Shown here piece by piece: positions 9,503-18,765 of a stretch of DNA of 64,000 bases. Location: contig JAZKAR010000001.1 in assembly GCA_040389065.1 (NCBI GenBank), positions 62,001 through 126,000 on the forward strand, in the 5' to 3' direction. The first letter of the stretch is position 1. Every line of letters begins with the position of its first letter. The stretch comes from JAZKAR01 sp040389065 (lineage in GTDB: Bacteria; Pseudomonadota; Gammaproteobacteria; Burkholderiales; Casimicrobiaceae). The notes beneath the pieces were generated by a model. It made no database searches and was not told where the DNA came from. It saw nothing but the letters and a program-made list of their open reading frames with translations. The translations under genes were made by a program, and so were the position numbers.

Positions 9503-9817
9503 ATGTTTGATTGGATTAAAAAGACAGGTTTACCTCATCCTGAAAATTTTCCAGGTGGCTTAGGCAATCTTAAAGATGAAGCTGAGCGTCAGGTTAAAGC
9601 AGTCGTTCAAGGTATTTTAAGCCGCATGGATTTGGTCAGCCGTGATGAGCTTGATGTGCAGCTAAATGTTTTAATGCGCACGCGCGAAAAATTAGAAGCT
9701 CTTGAAACAAGACTTGCTGCTTTAGAAGTACAGTTACAAAACAAAAAAACTGAATCAAATGTTGATGCTGTAGTAACTGATCAAAACCATTCAGCTTCGG
9801 TATCGTCAGCACAGTAA
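9503..9817 (+). CDS. ubiK: Ubiquinone biosynthesis accessory factor UbiK (BMFP/YqiC family)
   Basis: 104 residues. The first ~80 match the BMFP domain: an amphipathic N-terminal helix (LKDEAERQVKAVVQGILSRMDLVSRDELDVQ) and a coiled coil (LMRTREKLEALETRLAALEVQL), then a polar tail. In E. coli UbiK trimerises, binds UbiJ and supports aerobic ubiquinone synthesis at the membrane. The ATG at 9503 follows a GGGAGAG ribosome site. It lies 14 bp before comM, a pairing common in proteobacteria. The tail after residue 85 is low complexity. Confidence 0.9.
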   Translation: MFDWIKKTGLPHPENFPGGLGNLKDEAERQVKAVVQGILSRMDLVSRDELDVQLNVLMRTREKLEALETRLAALEVQLQNKKTESNVDAVVTDQNHSASVSSAQ

Positions 9818-9831
9818 ATTGATTGGGTTGT

Positions 9832-11331
9832 ATGTCTCTTGCCACCGTATTAAGCCGCGCCATTGTCGGCGTGAATGCTCCTTTAGTTACCGTTGAAGTG
9901 CATCTTGCCAATGGACTCCCTGCATTTAATCTTGTAGGTCTCCCCGAAGCAGAAGTAAGAGAAAGTCGGGAGCGCGTTAGAGCCGCTATTTTAAATAGTG
10001 GATTTGATTTTCCGAATCGCCGTATTACGGTTAATTTAGCTCCTGCAGATCTTCCTAAAGAATCTGGTCATTTTGATTTGCCTATTGCTATAGGTATTCT
10101 CATTGCCAGCCAGCAACTCAACGCTAAACAAGTGGATAATATTGAATTTGCTGGCGAGCTTGCTCTTGATGGCACCTTACGCGCTGCTAGAGGTTCTCTT
10201 GCAATGGCAGTTGAAGCAACTCGAAACCAGCGTATATTGCTTTTGCCTAATACCAGTGCGCCTCTTGCAGCAGCAGTACGCGATGCTCAAATTTTAGGTG
10301 CAAATCATTTGCGTGATGTTTGCGACCACATCGAAGCAAAAACATTACTCACACCTTTCGAATTTATACCCCCTGAAACTGTTTCAAACCTACATTCGGA
10401 TCTTATTGATATTAGAGGTCAAAAAACGGCCAAGCGTGCGTTAGAAGTAGCAGCAGCCGGACGGCACAGCCTTGTTTTATCAGGCCCACCCGGCACAGGC
10501 AAATCGATGTTAGCCTCCCGCTTGCCAGGTTTACTTCCTGAAATGAATAACACTGAAGCGCTAGAAACAGCTACGCTTTATTCTACTCAATCATCGTCTT
10601 ACTCTTGGGGGCAACGCCCTTTTCGTGCACCTCACCATACTGCATCACCGGTTGCACTGGTAGGCGGTGGTAGCACATTACGTCCTGGTGAAGTCAGCCT
10701 CGCGCATAATGGTATTTTATTTCTTGATGAATTACCTGAATTCGATCGTAAAGTATTAGAAGTATTGCGAGAGCCTTTAGAATCTGGTTCGATTCATATT
10801 GCACGTGCAGCGCGCCACGTAAGTTATCCTGCCCGATTCCAGCTTGTTGCCGCAATGAATCCTTGCCCATGCGGATATTTAGGCAGCCCTCAACACAGTT
10901 GCCGTTGTACCCCTGAGCAAGTTCGCCGCTACCAATCAAAAATTTCAGGCCCCCTTTGGGATCGAATTGATCTTCATGTTGAAGTACTTCCTATTTCAGC
11001 AGAAGTATTGCAAGCCCCTGTCGATACCGATACATCATCTGATACAGTACGCCAACGAGTAAGTTTTGCTTGGGAAATACAATCTAAAAGACAAAATAAA
11101 CCTAACTCTTGGTTAACACCCAAAGAGCTTGATGAGTTTGCACCACTTGAAGAAAATGCAGCAAAACTTCTTTCGCAAGCAATGGAACGACTCAAACTTT
11201 CTGCCAGGGTGTATCATCGTATTATTAAAATTGCACGAACATTGGCAGACTTAGCTGGTGAGCCTACCATTCATTCAGCACATATTGCAGAGGCATTGCA
11301 ATACCGAAAATTTGATCGGGCAGGAAAATAA
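9832..11331 (+). CDS. comM: ComM/YifB Mg-chelatase-like AAA+ helicase
   Basis: About 499 residues. An N-terminal ChlI/Lon-protease-like domain (LSRAIVGVNAPLVTVEVHLANGLP) is followed by an AAA+ module with Walker A SGPPGTGKSM near residue 217, Walker B GILFLDELPEF, the finger motif MNPCPCGYLG and a C-terminal domain. ComM is a hexameric branch-migration helicase that aids integration of DNA taken up by transformation. I chose the ATG at 9832: the upstream TTG at 9823 adds only three residues and the family begins MSLATV. comF and dprA elsewhere in the window support a competence role. Confidence 0.94.
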   Translation: MSLATVLSRAIVGVNAPLVTVEVHLANGLPAFNLVGLPEAEVRESRERVRAAILNSGFDFPNRRITVNLAPADLPKESGHFDLPIAIGILIASQQLNAKQVDNIEFAGELALDGTLRAARGSLAMAVEATRNQRILLLPNTSAPLAAAVRDAQILGANHLRDVCDHIEAKTLLTPFEFIPPETVSNLHSDLIDIRGQKTAKRALEVAAAGRHSLVLSGPPGTGKSMLASRLPGLLPEMNNTEALETATLYSTQSSSYSWGQRPFRAPHHTASPVALVGGGSTLRPGEVSLAHNGILFLDELPEFDRKVLEVLREPLESGSIHIARAARHVSYPARFQLVAAMNPCPCGYLGSPQHSCRCTPEQVRRYQSKISGPLWDRIDLHVEVLPISAEVLQAPVDTDTSSDTVRQRVSFAWEIQSKRQNKPNSWLTPKELDEFAPLEENAAKLLSQAMERLKLSARVYHRIIKIARTLADLAGEPTIHSAHIAEALQYRKFDRAGK

Positions 11332-11335
11332 ATTT

Positions 11336-13324
11336 ATGGATTTAAACTCCAGTCAACGTGAGGCTGTGCGCTATACTCAAGGTCCTTTACTCGTATTAGC
11401 TGGCGCTGGTAGTGGTAAAACACGAGTTATTACTGCCAAAATTGCACATCTTATTAGTACTGGTACTCCGGCTTACCGTATTGCTGCAATTACATTTACA
11501 AATAAAGCCGCACGTGAAATGCAAGAACGTATCCGTAAAGTTGCGCCACCAGCGGCAGCTAATGCTGCCTGGATATGCACCTTTCATGCACTGGGACTCA
11601 AATTTTTACGCGAAGAGCATCGCGAACTAGGTTACAAAAGCACTTTTTCTATTTTAGGCCCTACTGATACTGCCAATATTTTAATTGAAATTTCTGGGCA
11701 AGCAGATCGAGGGGTAATTTACGAATATCAAAATACCATTAGCCAATGGAAAAATGCGCTAGTGCACCCTGATGATGCACATAATCATATTAAAAATCCT
11801 GAACAAGCAGTTACCGCAAAATTATATCAACGCTATCAAGAAACCTTACGAGCTTATCAAGCATTTGATTTTGATGATTTAATTATACAGCCTGTTATTT
11901 TACTGCAATCCAAACCCGAAGTAGCAGACCGTTGGAAAAATCGCTTTTTACATATTCTTGTAGATGAATATCAAGATACCAACCCTGCTCAATATGCGCT
12001 TTTAAAATATCTTGCTGGGCCAAATCCTCAATTCACGGCAGTAGGAGATGATGATCAGGCCATTTATGCGTGGCGGGGTGCCAGCTTGGATAATCTTGCT
12101 AAACTTCCTGAAGAGTTTCCTTCATTAAAAGTTATTAAACTTGAGCAAAACTATCGCTCTACCATCAGAATTTTGAATGCAGCTAATCATCTTATTCAAA
12201 ATAATCCTAAACTCTTTCCCAAAACACTTTGGAGCGATTTAGGACTCGGCGATAAGCTCAAAATTATGACTGCTGATACTGAGGAAACTGAGGCTGAATT
12301 GGTAGTGATGCGCCTACAAGCCCACAAATTTGAAAATCAAACTAAGCTAAAAGATTATGCCATTTTGTATCGCAGTAATCACCAGGCGCGTATTTTAGAA
12401 CAGCATTTACGCCAACAAGGTATTCCTTATGAAATGAGCGGGGGGCAATCTTTTTTTGATCGTTCAGAAATTAAAGATATCTTGGCTTATTTGCGCTTGC
12501 TAGTGAATCCTGATGATGACCCTGCGTTTATTCGTGCGGTGACAACCCCTAAACGAGGTATTGGATCTGCTACCTTAGAACAACTTGGCAAATTAGCACA
12601 CCGTTATCACTGTAGTTTATTCGATGCAGTTTTCCATCCACAAATTCATCAAGAACTTAATGAAGTAATGGTGCATGGCCTAAATACATTTGCTCAATTT
12701 ATTAGCCGCTTGAGTGAGCAGGCTCAAAAAGAACCCGCTGCTATCATTTTAGATACGTTATTAAATGCAATTCAGTATGAGCGCTGGCTCTATGATCATG
12801 ACGACCCTAAACAAGCTGAACGCAGATGGAAAGTTGTGCAAGAATTTGTGCATTGGTGCAGAAAAAGAGAAGAAGGCACGAAACTAGCTGAAATGGTTCA
12901 AACCATTACTCTCATCAACTTGTTAGAGGGGCAAGAAGATGAACGTGATGTGGTAAGGCTTTCTACTTTACACGCAGCAAAAGGCCTTGAGTTTCCTCAT
13001 GTTTTTTTGATTGGTGTAGAGGAAGGTATTCTACCTCACCGTGAATCTGTAGATAGTGGACAAGTTGAAGAAGAACGTCGCCTAATGTATGTAGGTATTA
13101 CACGCGCCCAGCGCAGTTTAACAATTAGCTATTGTACTAAACGCAAAAAGGGCAAAGAACATGTTTCTGTAGAACCTAGCCGCTTTTTAAGTGAACTGCC
13201 CCCTGATGAAGTAGACTGGCCGCAATCTCTTGCTTCTCAGAATAAAAGTGTTGAAGAGCGACGCGCTGAAGGCACAGCTAAACTGGCTAATCTTAAGGCG
13301 ATGCTGCTAAGTCAACCTACTTAA
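11336..13324 (+). CDS. rep: ATP-dependent DNA helicase Rep (SF1A)
   Basis: 662 residues, close in length and sequence to E. coli Rep. Helicase motifs in order: Q motif and motif I LVLAGAGSGKTRVI (from residue ~20), Ia ITFTNKAAREM, II VDEYQDTN, III GDDDQAIYAWRGA, IV QNYRS, V LSTLHAAKGLEFPHVF, VI EEERRLMYVGITRAQ. Rep is a 3'-5' translocase that clears proteins ahead of replication forks and helps restart. The ATG at 11336 comes 4 bp after the comM stop; a longer frame from 11258 would overlap comM by 74 bp and add residues the family lacks. Likely co-transcribed with comM. Confidence 0.95.
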   Translation: MDLNSSQREAVRYTQGPLLVLAGAGSGKTRVITAKIAHLISTGTPAYRIAAITFTNKAAREMQERIRKVAPPAAANAAWICTFHALGLKFLREEHRELGYKSTFSILGPTDTANILIEISGQADRGVIYEYQNTISQWKNALVHPDDAHNHIKNPEQAVTAKLYQRYQETLRAYQAFDFDDLIIQPVILLQSKPEVADRWKNRFLHILVDEYQDTNPAQYALLKYLAGPNPQFTAVGDDDQAIYAWRGASLDNLAKLPEEFPSLKVIKLEQNYRSTIRILNAANHLIQNNPKLFPKTLWSDLGLGDKLKIMTADTEETEAELVVMRLQAHKFENQTKLKDYAILYRSNHQARILEQHLRQQGIPYEMSGGQSFFDRSEIKDILAYLRLLVNPDDDPAFIRAVTTPKRGIGSATLEQLGKLAHRYHCSLFDAVFHPQIHQELNEVMVHGLNTFAQFISRLSEQAQKEPAAIILDTLLNAIQYERWLYDHDDPKQAERRWKVVQEFVHWCRKREEGTKLAEMVQTITLINLLEGQEDERDVVRLSTLHAAKGLEFPHVFLIGVEEGILPHRESVDSGQVEEERRLMYVGITRAQRSLTISYCTKRKKGKEHVSVEPSRFLSELPPDEVDWPQSLASQNKSVEERRAEGTAKLANLKAMLLSQPT

Positions 13325-13528
13325 ACCAAATTTAAATTACAGAAATTACCTCAACGCTGCTGGTAATATGGTTTGTATTTTATATAAGCACTTCCCCTAA
13401 TCTTTTATGACTTCTTACAAACCTTTTGTGTGAGTGTTATAAAATAGAGGTGATTTTTCTCAAAAAATTTCCCTCTTCTTCATCACCGTTAAAAATCATC
13501 AAATTATTAGATATTTGGAGCTTTTCTG

Positions 13529-14860
13529 ATGTATCCACCTAAACCTTCTTACGATGTCATTATTACAGATATTGACCATGAAGGACGAGGCGTGGGACGA
13601 CTTGATAATGGTAAAACCGTGTTTGTACCAGGCACCCTTCCTGGGGAAACAGTACGTATCAATATCAAGAAAGATAAACCTAGTTTCAGCTTGGGTTATT
13701 TACTTAAAGTCGTAAAAAGCAGCAATCAACGCGTAACTCCTTTGTGCTCCCATTTTAATGTTTGCGGCGGATGCTCTCTACAGCATTTACATCCAGATGC
13801 TCAAGTCGCTATTAAGCAGCGCTCACTTGAAGAAACATTAGCGCGAATTGGCAATGTACGCCCAGACCATTTGCTCACTCCTATATATGGGCCATCTTGG
13901 GGATATCGTAAACGCGCTCGTTTATCAGTGCATTATTTAGTCGAAAAAGACTCCATGCAAATAGGGTTTCGGAGAAAAAATAGTATATTCATATTAGGAC
14001 TAGATGAATGCCATGTTTTACCTCCAGAAGTATCTACACTGTTACCAAACCTGGCAAAGCTTTTACATGGGATTTCGATTCGTGATCGCATTCCGCAAAT
14101 TGAAGTTGCGGTACCTACAACAAATGAAAGCAACAAGCGCATTGTTTTAGTACTTCGTATTTTGAATCCACTCTCTGACGCTGATCTTTTAATGCTTAGA
14201 AACTTTGCTGATCATTATCCTGTTCAGTGGTGGCTGCAAACTAAAGGCCCTGAAACCGTAACTGCCTACTATCCATTAGAAAATCGTTTAGCCTATAGCC
14301 TGCCTGACTTTGGGCTTGAATATGATTATTACCCTACCGAGTTTACCCAAGTAAACTCTCAAATGAACCAAGTGATGGTCAGAAAAGCAATTCAATTATT
14401 AGATCCTAAACCAGGGGAACTAATTTTTGATTTCTTTTGTGGCCTTGGTAATTTTACATTACCTATTGCACGGCAAGGCGCCCATGTATTGGGGCTAGAA
14501 GGCAGTGCAGACTTAGTAAAACGCGCACAGGCAAACGCTGCTCTTCATCAACTACATCAACTGGCTCGCTTTGAGCGTTTAAATTTGTTTGAGGTGAAAG
14601 AAGAAGACTTTCAGCGATGGGGTACTCCTGCTGGCGCAGTACTTGACCCTCCACGTGACGGCGCTTTTGAGCTTGTTAAAAACTTGCCCTCTGAAGGCTA
14701 TTCTCGGCTCGTTTATATATCATGTAATCCTGCTACTTTAGCTCGTGATGCATCAATACTCGTACATAAAAAAGGCTACACGCTTGAGAGTGCTGGCGTT
14801 ATGAATATGTTTCCACATACTACCCATACAGAATCTATAGCTGTTTTTAGGCGCATGTAA
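13529..14860 (+). CDS. rlmD: 23S rRNA (uracil-1939-C5)-methyltransferase RlmD
   Basis: 443 residues. A TRAM domain covers residues ~1-62, then the iron-sulfur cysteines C73, C79, C82 and C161 of the RlmD/RumA type. The SAM site is FDFFCGLGNFTLPIA near residue 300, the GAVLDPPRDGA motif follows, and the catalytic cysteine lies in YISCNPATLARD. It methylates U1939 of 23S rRNA using SAM. The cluster cysteine pattern separates it from TrmA and favours RlmD over RlmC, which is shorter and lacks TRAM. It is separated from hisG by a MITE-like repeat. Confidence 0.93.
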   Translation: MYPPKPSYDVIITDIDHEGRGVGRLDNGKTVFVPGTLPGETVRINIKKDKPSFSLGYLLKVVKSSNQRVTPLCSHFNVCGGCSLQHLHPDAQVAIKQRSLEETLARIGNVRPDHLLTPIYGPSWGYRKRARLSVHYLVEKDSMQIGFRRKNSIFILGLDECHVLPPEVSTLLPNLAKLLHGISIRDRIPQIEVAVPTTNESNKRIVLVLRILNPLSDADLLMLRNFADHYPVQWWLQTKGPETVTAYYPLENRLAYSLPDFGLEYDYYPTEFTQVNSQMNQVMVRKAIQLLDPKPGELIFDFFCGLGNFTLPIARQGAHVLGLEGSADLVKRAQANAALHQLHQLARFERLNLFEVKEEDFQRWGTPAGAVLDPPRDGAFELVKNLPSEGYSRLVYISCNPATLARDASILVHKKGYTLESAGVMNMFPHTTHTESIAVFRRM

Positions 14861-14878
14861 AAATAGCTATTACTATAG

Positions 14879-14992
14879 AGAAGTTACGCAATTGAGCTAT
14901 ATCAAGGAATGGCAACGCAGACAGTACACGTAGTACGGCAAGTTGACATAACGCGGGACGTCCCACGCAAGAGAGCCAACTACGTAACTTCT
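14879..14992 (+). mobile_element. MITE-like element, copy 1 (114 bp)
   Basis: Terminal inverted repeats: left AGAAGTTACGCAATTG, right end the complement of AGAAGTTACGTAGTTG. The interior is nearly identical to copies 2 and 3, including the palindrome GGGACGTCCC and GTACACGTAGTAC. It lies between rlmD and hisG and encodes nothing. TA is found at the right edge; on the left, TA lies two bases further out. Same orientation as copies 2 and 3. Confidence 0.8.
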
Positions 14993-15067
14993 AACGATAA
15001 ATACATCTAAAATGTACTAGATATCCACGCTATAATCATTTATTTCTGGCTTGCCATAAGGTAACAA

Positions 15068-15718
15068 ATGATCACCATCGCATTATCCAAAGGGCGTATT
15101 TTTGAAGAGTCAATGCCTCTACTTGAAGAAGCTGGCATTTTACCTACTGAAGAACCAGGCTCATCACGCAAACTTATTATTCCTAGTCATCAGCCTGATG
15201 TGCGCTTTCTACTTGTTCGCGCTTCTGATGTACCTACCTATGTGGCACGTGGTGCAGCAGATATTGGTATTGCAGGGCTTGATGTGTTGCTCGAACACCC
15301 TACCGAAGGTTTGTATCAGCCTTTAGACCTACAAATTGGTCGGTGTAGAATGGCGGTAGCTGCTCCAGAAAATTTTGATTATCCGAATAATTTAAAAGGG
15401 ATAGCGCGCGTAAAAGTAGCCACAAAATATGTGAATACTACTCGTCGGCACTTTGCAGAAAAAGGATTACATGTTGATATTATTAAGCTTTATGGCTCAA
15501 TGGAACTTGCTCCATTAGTTGGTTTAGCTGATGTTATTGTTGATCTTGTAAGTAGCGGTAAAACGCTTGCTGAAAACCATCTGCGTGTTGTTGAGGAACT
15601 TATGCCCATTAGCTCACGCCTAATCATTCATAAAACAGCGCTTAAATTAAAATCAGCGCAAATAGATCCTTTACTAACCAGCTTAGAGCGTGCTGTAGCA
15701 CAACGTGCTGCAGCCTAA
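15068..15718 (+). CDS. hisG: ATP phosphoribosyltransferase, short form
   Basis: 216 residues: the short HisG lacking the C-terminal regulatory domain. It catalyses ATP + PRPP to phosphoribosyl-ATP, the first step of histidine synthesis. Signatures: ITIALSKGRIFEES at the N-terminus, ADIGIAGLDVL, RVKVATKYVNTTRRHF, GSMELAPLVGLADVIVDLVSSGKTL (PRPP-binding). Short HisG works as an octamer with HisZ, which is not in this window. It is not followed by hisD or other his genes, so the pathway is split. The ATG follows AAGGT. Confidence 0.95.
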   Translation: MITIALSKGRIFEESMPLLEEAGILPTEEPGSSRKLIIPSHQPDVRFLLVRASDVPTYVARGAADIGIAGLDVLLEHPTEGLYQPLDLQIGRCRMAVAAPENFDYPNNLKGIARVKVATKYVNTTRRHFAEKGLHVDIIKLYGSMELAPLVGLADVIVDLVSSGKTLAENHLRVVEELMPISSRLIIHKTALKLKSAQIDPLLTSLERAVAQRAAA

Positions 15719-15730
15719 TCTCTTATCGCT

Positions 15731-17071
15731 ATGAGAAAACCCTTCTCGATACCTGATAAGCCCTTCTCGGCGGTTCCTCTTTGGGTTGGCTTTTTTTCTT
15801 TAGCAATTTTTTTAGGCGTATTAAGTTACTCTATTCAGCAGAAATGGCACCCCTATGTTATTTCGTGGTGCGCTAGTCTCAGTATTCTACTACCCTGCCT
15901 CTTTTACGAAGCTTATGCATCGCGCCATACAATCACTATTCGTCAGGAAAATTATGTAAAGCATGGTCACCGAATGCTTTTAAAACGTATTGGATTATCG
16001 ATTACCATCGCAATATGGTTTTTCTTAATCTGGCTTTTTCCTTACTATAGGGAACCTGCTACTCATCTGATTAATGTTGCAACTTACCCTGCTACCGTTT
16101 GGTGGAAGTTATCTGGCACTGGAACATTACTGCAGTGGCAACTCGGTGTTGGCTTTGCAGCCTTCATTTTAATAGATCGCTATCTTAAATATACTGATTT
16201 ATGTCTTTTAACACCTCAAGATGGTTTATTTAGTTTCGGTGCTTTTATTCTTAAAAAAAAAGAGGATATAGATTATAAAGCTCTTAAACAATATAGCCTA
16301 CAGTGGTTAGTTAAAGCATTCTTTTTGCCTTGGATGCTCTTATGGGTAAACAATAACTTTCAAGTCTTAGTAAATTACTCTTGGAGCCATTTATACTCTC
16401 TCTACAAAAACCCTCAAATATCACTTACTCGTTTTATCCTACTTGAATGGGAAATTGCTCGAACCCTTTTATATACGATTGATTTAGGTTTTGCTACCGC
16501 AGGATATGCTTGCACACTTAAACTTTTCAATACCCATATTCGCTCTGTCCAATCAACTGTTTGGGGATGGGTGGTATGCCTAGCCTGCTACCCTCCCTTT
16601 GAGCAAATGATAACAGCTTCATTTATGAATTATCATGGAGTAGAAACGCGATTCTTATCTATGTGGAGCGGCACTCCATTGATAATATCTGCATTATGGA
16701 TTATTGGAGCATTATCATTACTCAGTATTTATACACTGGCTACTATTCAATTTGGCATCCGATTTTCTAATCTTACTCACCGCGGCATTCTTACAAATGG
16801 CGTTTATGCCTTATCCAAACATCCTGCTTATATTTCAAAAAATCTTATGTGGTGGTGGATTTGTGTTCCCTTTTTTGTTGTGGGGCAAGGTTGGAGCCAG
16901 GCACTAGGGGATTGCATACGTTTAGCGCTTAGAAATTTTATTTATTATTTACGAGCCAAAAGTGAAGAGCTTCATTTATCGGAAGATCTTATTTATCGAG
17001 AATATGCGCAATGGGTAAATCAATATGGTCTTCTTGCACGTATCAAATATTATTTTACAAAACTATTCTGA
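15731..17071 (+). CDS. Multi-pass membrane protein with C-terminal ICMT/PEMT-like methyltransferase segment
   Basis: 446 residues with about eight to ten hydrophobic helices (around 15-38, 42-58, 83-103, 133-150, 190-210, 245-262, 275-290, 315-335, 370-390). The C-terminal third contains RGILTNGVYALSKHPAYISKN followed by a Trp-rich helix and AKSEELHLSEDLIYREYAQWV. This matches the SAM-binding half of isoprenylcysteine carboxylmethyltransferase and phospholipid N-methyltransferase families (G-x-Y-x-x-x-x-HP-x-Y and an EE/RE-x-Y tail). The long N-terminal membrane part is not typical of those ~200-residue enzymes. Substrate unknown; lipid or quinone-like compounds are possible. It begins 12 bp after hisG, perhaps by chance. 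Confidence 0.65.
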   Translation: MRKPFSIPDKPFSAVPLWVGFFSLAIFLGVLSYSIQQKWHPYVISWCASLSILLPCLFYEAYASRHTITIRQENYVKHGHRMLLKRIGLSITIAIWFFLIWLFPYYREPATHLINVATYPATVWWKLSGTGTLLQWQLGVGFAAFILIDRYLKYTDLCLLTPQDGLFSFGAFILKKKEDIDYKALKQYSLQWLVKAFFLPWMLLWVNNNFQVLVNYSWSHLYSLYKNPQISLTRFILLEWEIARTLLYTIDLGFATAGYACTLKLFNTHIRSVQSTVWGWVVCLACYPPFEQMITASFMNYHGVETRFLSMWSGTPLIISALWIIGALSLLSIYTLATIQFGIRFSNLTHRGILTNGVYALSKHPAYISKNLMWWWICVPFFVVGQGWSQALGDCIRLALRNFIYYLRAKSEELHLSEDLIYREYAQWVNQYGLLARIKYYFTKLF

Positions 17072-17199
17072 CTCAATAATTAATATTATATAAAGTTTAA
17101 ATTGAATTTTTTTGCTCCTTAACCGATTCAATGAATAGATGAGTGATTTATCCCTTGTGATATTAAGGATCAAAATGACATCATATCCAGAGAGAGACT

Positions 17200-18543
17200 A
17201 TGAGCGCAGTACCCCTACCATCACGCGCTGATGCTAACCATTGGCCAGAAGGATTCGATGCTGCACCTACTATTCTCTTAGTAGATGATGAACCCAATAT
17301 TTTAAGCTCAATACGTCGTCTTCTTCGCCTAAGAGGCTATGCCATTAACACGACCGAAAGTGGTGAAGAAGCACTGAAAATCCTCTCAACCGAGCCTGTC
17401 GACCTCATTATCTCTGATATGCATATGCCAGGTATTAATGGAACCCAGCTATTAGATAAGATACGGCAACAGTGGCCATGGACTATTCGTTTACTACTAA
17501 CAGGCATTGCAGATATCAGTACTGCAATTGAGGCTATCAATCAAGGAGAAATTTATCGTTATATTTCTAAACCCTGGAATGATGATGAACTGCTTACCAC
17601 AATACGTTGTGCTATTGAGCGCCGTGGGCTAGAAAAAGAACATAAACGACTCCAAATTTTAACTCAACAGCAAAATCAAGACCTTAAAAATCTTAATAAC
17701 TCACTAGAACAAAAGGTACAAGCACGCACTACTCAGCTTACTCATGCGAATGAAGAACTCATTCGAGCAAATGAAAAGGTAAAACATAATTTTCTGACGT
17801 CTATTAAAGTATTTTCTAACTTAATAGAAATGCGAACAGGATTATTTCCTGGTCATTCGCGTCGTATCGCAGATTTAAGTTATAAAATTGCAGAGCATAT
17901 GGGGTTGACTCGCAGCCTCTCGCAAAATGTTATGCTGGCAGGCTTATTGCATGGTATTGGCAAAATTGGTTTTCCTGATGCATTAATCTCCAAACCCTTT
18001 ACTCAAATGAATAAAGAGGAGCTAGATACTTTTAAAAAACATCCTATTAAAGGTGCAACAGCCTTAATGGCAATTGATGAGTTATATGAAGCAGCTTCCA
18101 TTATTCGTCAACAGCATGAGCGTTATGATGAACAAAGATCTTCGCAAAAATTTGTAGAGTCAGACGTTTATAAAGGCGCAGCTATTTTAACACTAGCCAT
18201 TGATTATGATGCTTTAAAACTTGGCTTAAAATTCCCAAGAAAATTAAGTGCTGAAGAAGCACAAACGTGGATTATCAAAGGTAAAAGCACACTTTATGCA
18301 CCAGAGGTTGTTGATGCTTTTTTGAATGTAATTAAACAACCTTATCGTAATAATTTTAAGGAGAAACTGATCTCTTCTAAAGACTTAAAAACAGGAATGA
18401 TATTAGAGCGTGATTTACTGACTCATGATGGTGTACTACTAATGAGTATAGGGCATATTTTAGATGACACTACTATAAGTCAAATAAGAGCTTTGGAAAG
18501 CTCCGATAAACAATTTCTTAAAATTTGGATACGCTGCTTATAA
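17200..18543 (+). CDS. Response regulator with degenerate HD-GYP domain (RpfG-like)
   Basis: 447 residues. A receiver domain covers ~24-140 with acidic pair D29/D30 and phospho-acceptor D73 (IISDMHMPG). A coiled coil (~150-200) leads to an HD-GYP-like domain (~200-350) and a C-terminal segment KTGMILERDLLTHDGVLLMSIGH common in such regulators. Key metal ligands are lost: the HD motif reads HGIGKIG (H251-G252), the second motif QHERYD has Gln at 305 in place of the first His, and the GYP loop is replaced by EQRSS. Active HD-GYP enzymes hydrolyse cyclic-di-GMP; this one probably binds or signals rather than cleaves. It resembles the protein at 20844 and starts after AGAGAGA. Confidence 0.85.
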   Translation: MSAVPLPSRADANHWPEGFDAAPTILLVDDEPNILSSIRRLLRLRGYAINTTESGEEALKILSTEPVDLIISDMHMPGINGTQLLDKIRQQWPWTIRLLLTGIADISTAIEAINQGEIYRYISKPWNDDELLTTIRCAIERRGLEKEHKRLQILTQQQNQDLKNLNNSLEQKVQARTTQLTHANEELIRANEKVKHNFLTSIKVFSNLIEMRTGLFPGHSRRIADLSYKIAEHMGLTRSLSQNVMLAGLLHGIGKIGFPDALISKPFTQMNKEELDTFKKHPIKGATALMAIDELYEAASIIRQQHERYDEQRSSQKFVESDVYKGAAILTLAIDYDALKLGLKFPRKLSAEEAQTWIIKGKSTLYAPEVVDAFLNVIKQPYRNNFKEKLISSKDLKTGMILERDLLTHDGVLLMSIGHILDDTTISQIRALESSDKQFLKIWIRCL

Positions 18544-18600
18544 AAACTTGATCTATTTTTTTGAAGCATTATTTTCTATTAAGCTACCAGTAGTTCATAA

Positions 18601-18720
18601 CCCCTAAAATCAGGGAAAGGAATAGATGGCTTTTATTATCTACCAAGGAATCATAGCCATAGCTATGCCGATCGGCAGATAAGAATAGACACCATTTATC
18701 CCCTGGTTTTAGGAGGTATG
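18601..18720 (+). other. Structured inverted-repeat region upstream of the Cys-rich orphan gene
   Basis: Outer arms CCTAAAATCAGGG (18603-18615) and CCCTGGTTTTAGG (18701-18713) pair over 13 positions with one G-T pair. Inside, TTATTATCT and AGATAAGAA can form a second imperfect stem, and GCCATAGCTATGCCGATCGGC holds small palindromes. It lies between two same-strand genes, 45 bp before an ATG. It could be an untranslated RNA structure, an sRNA or a degraded mobile repeat. It does not match a riboswitch consensus I know. Confidence 0.4.
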
Positions 18721-18765
18721 GACTATTAGTCAAGCTCATAAAAATGCTTCCAGGCTAAGGACTCC

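Noticed and set aside
18601..18720. Cyclic-di-GMP riboswitch in the structured region of the signalling island
   Set aside because: The conserved GEMM core bases are absent; only generic stems are present.
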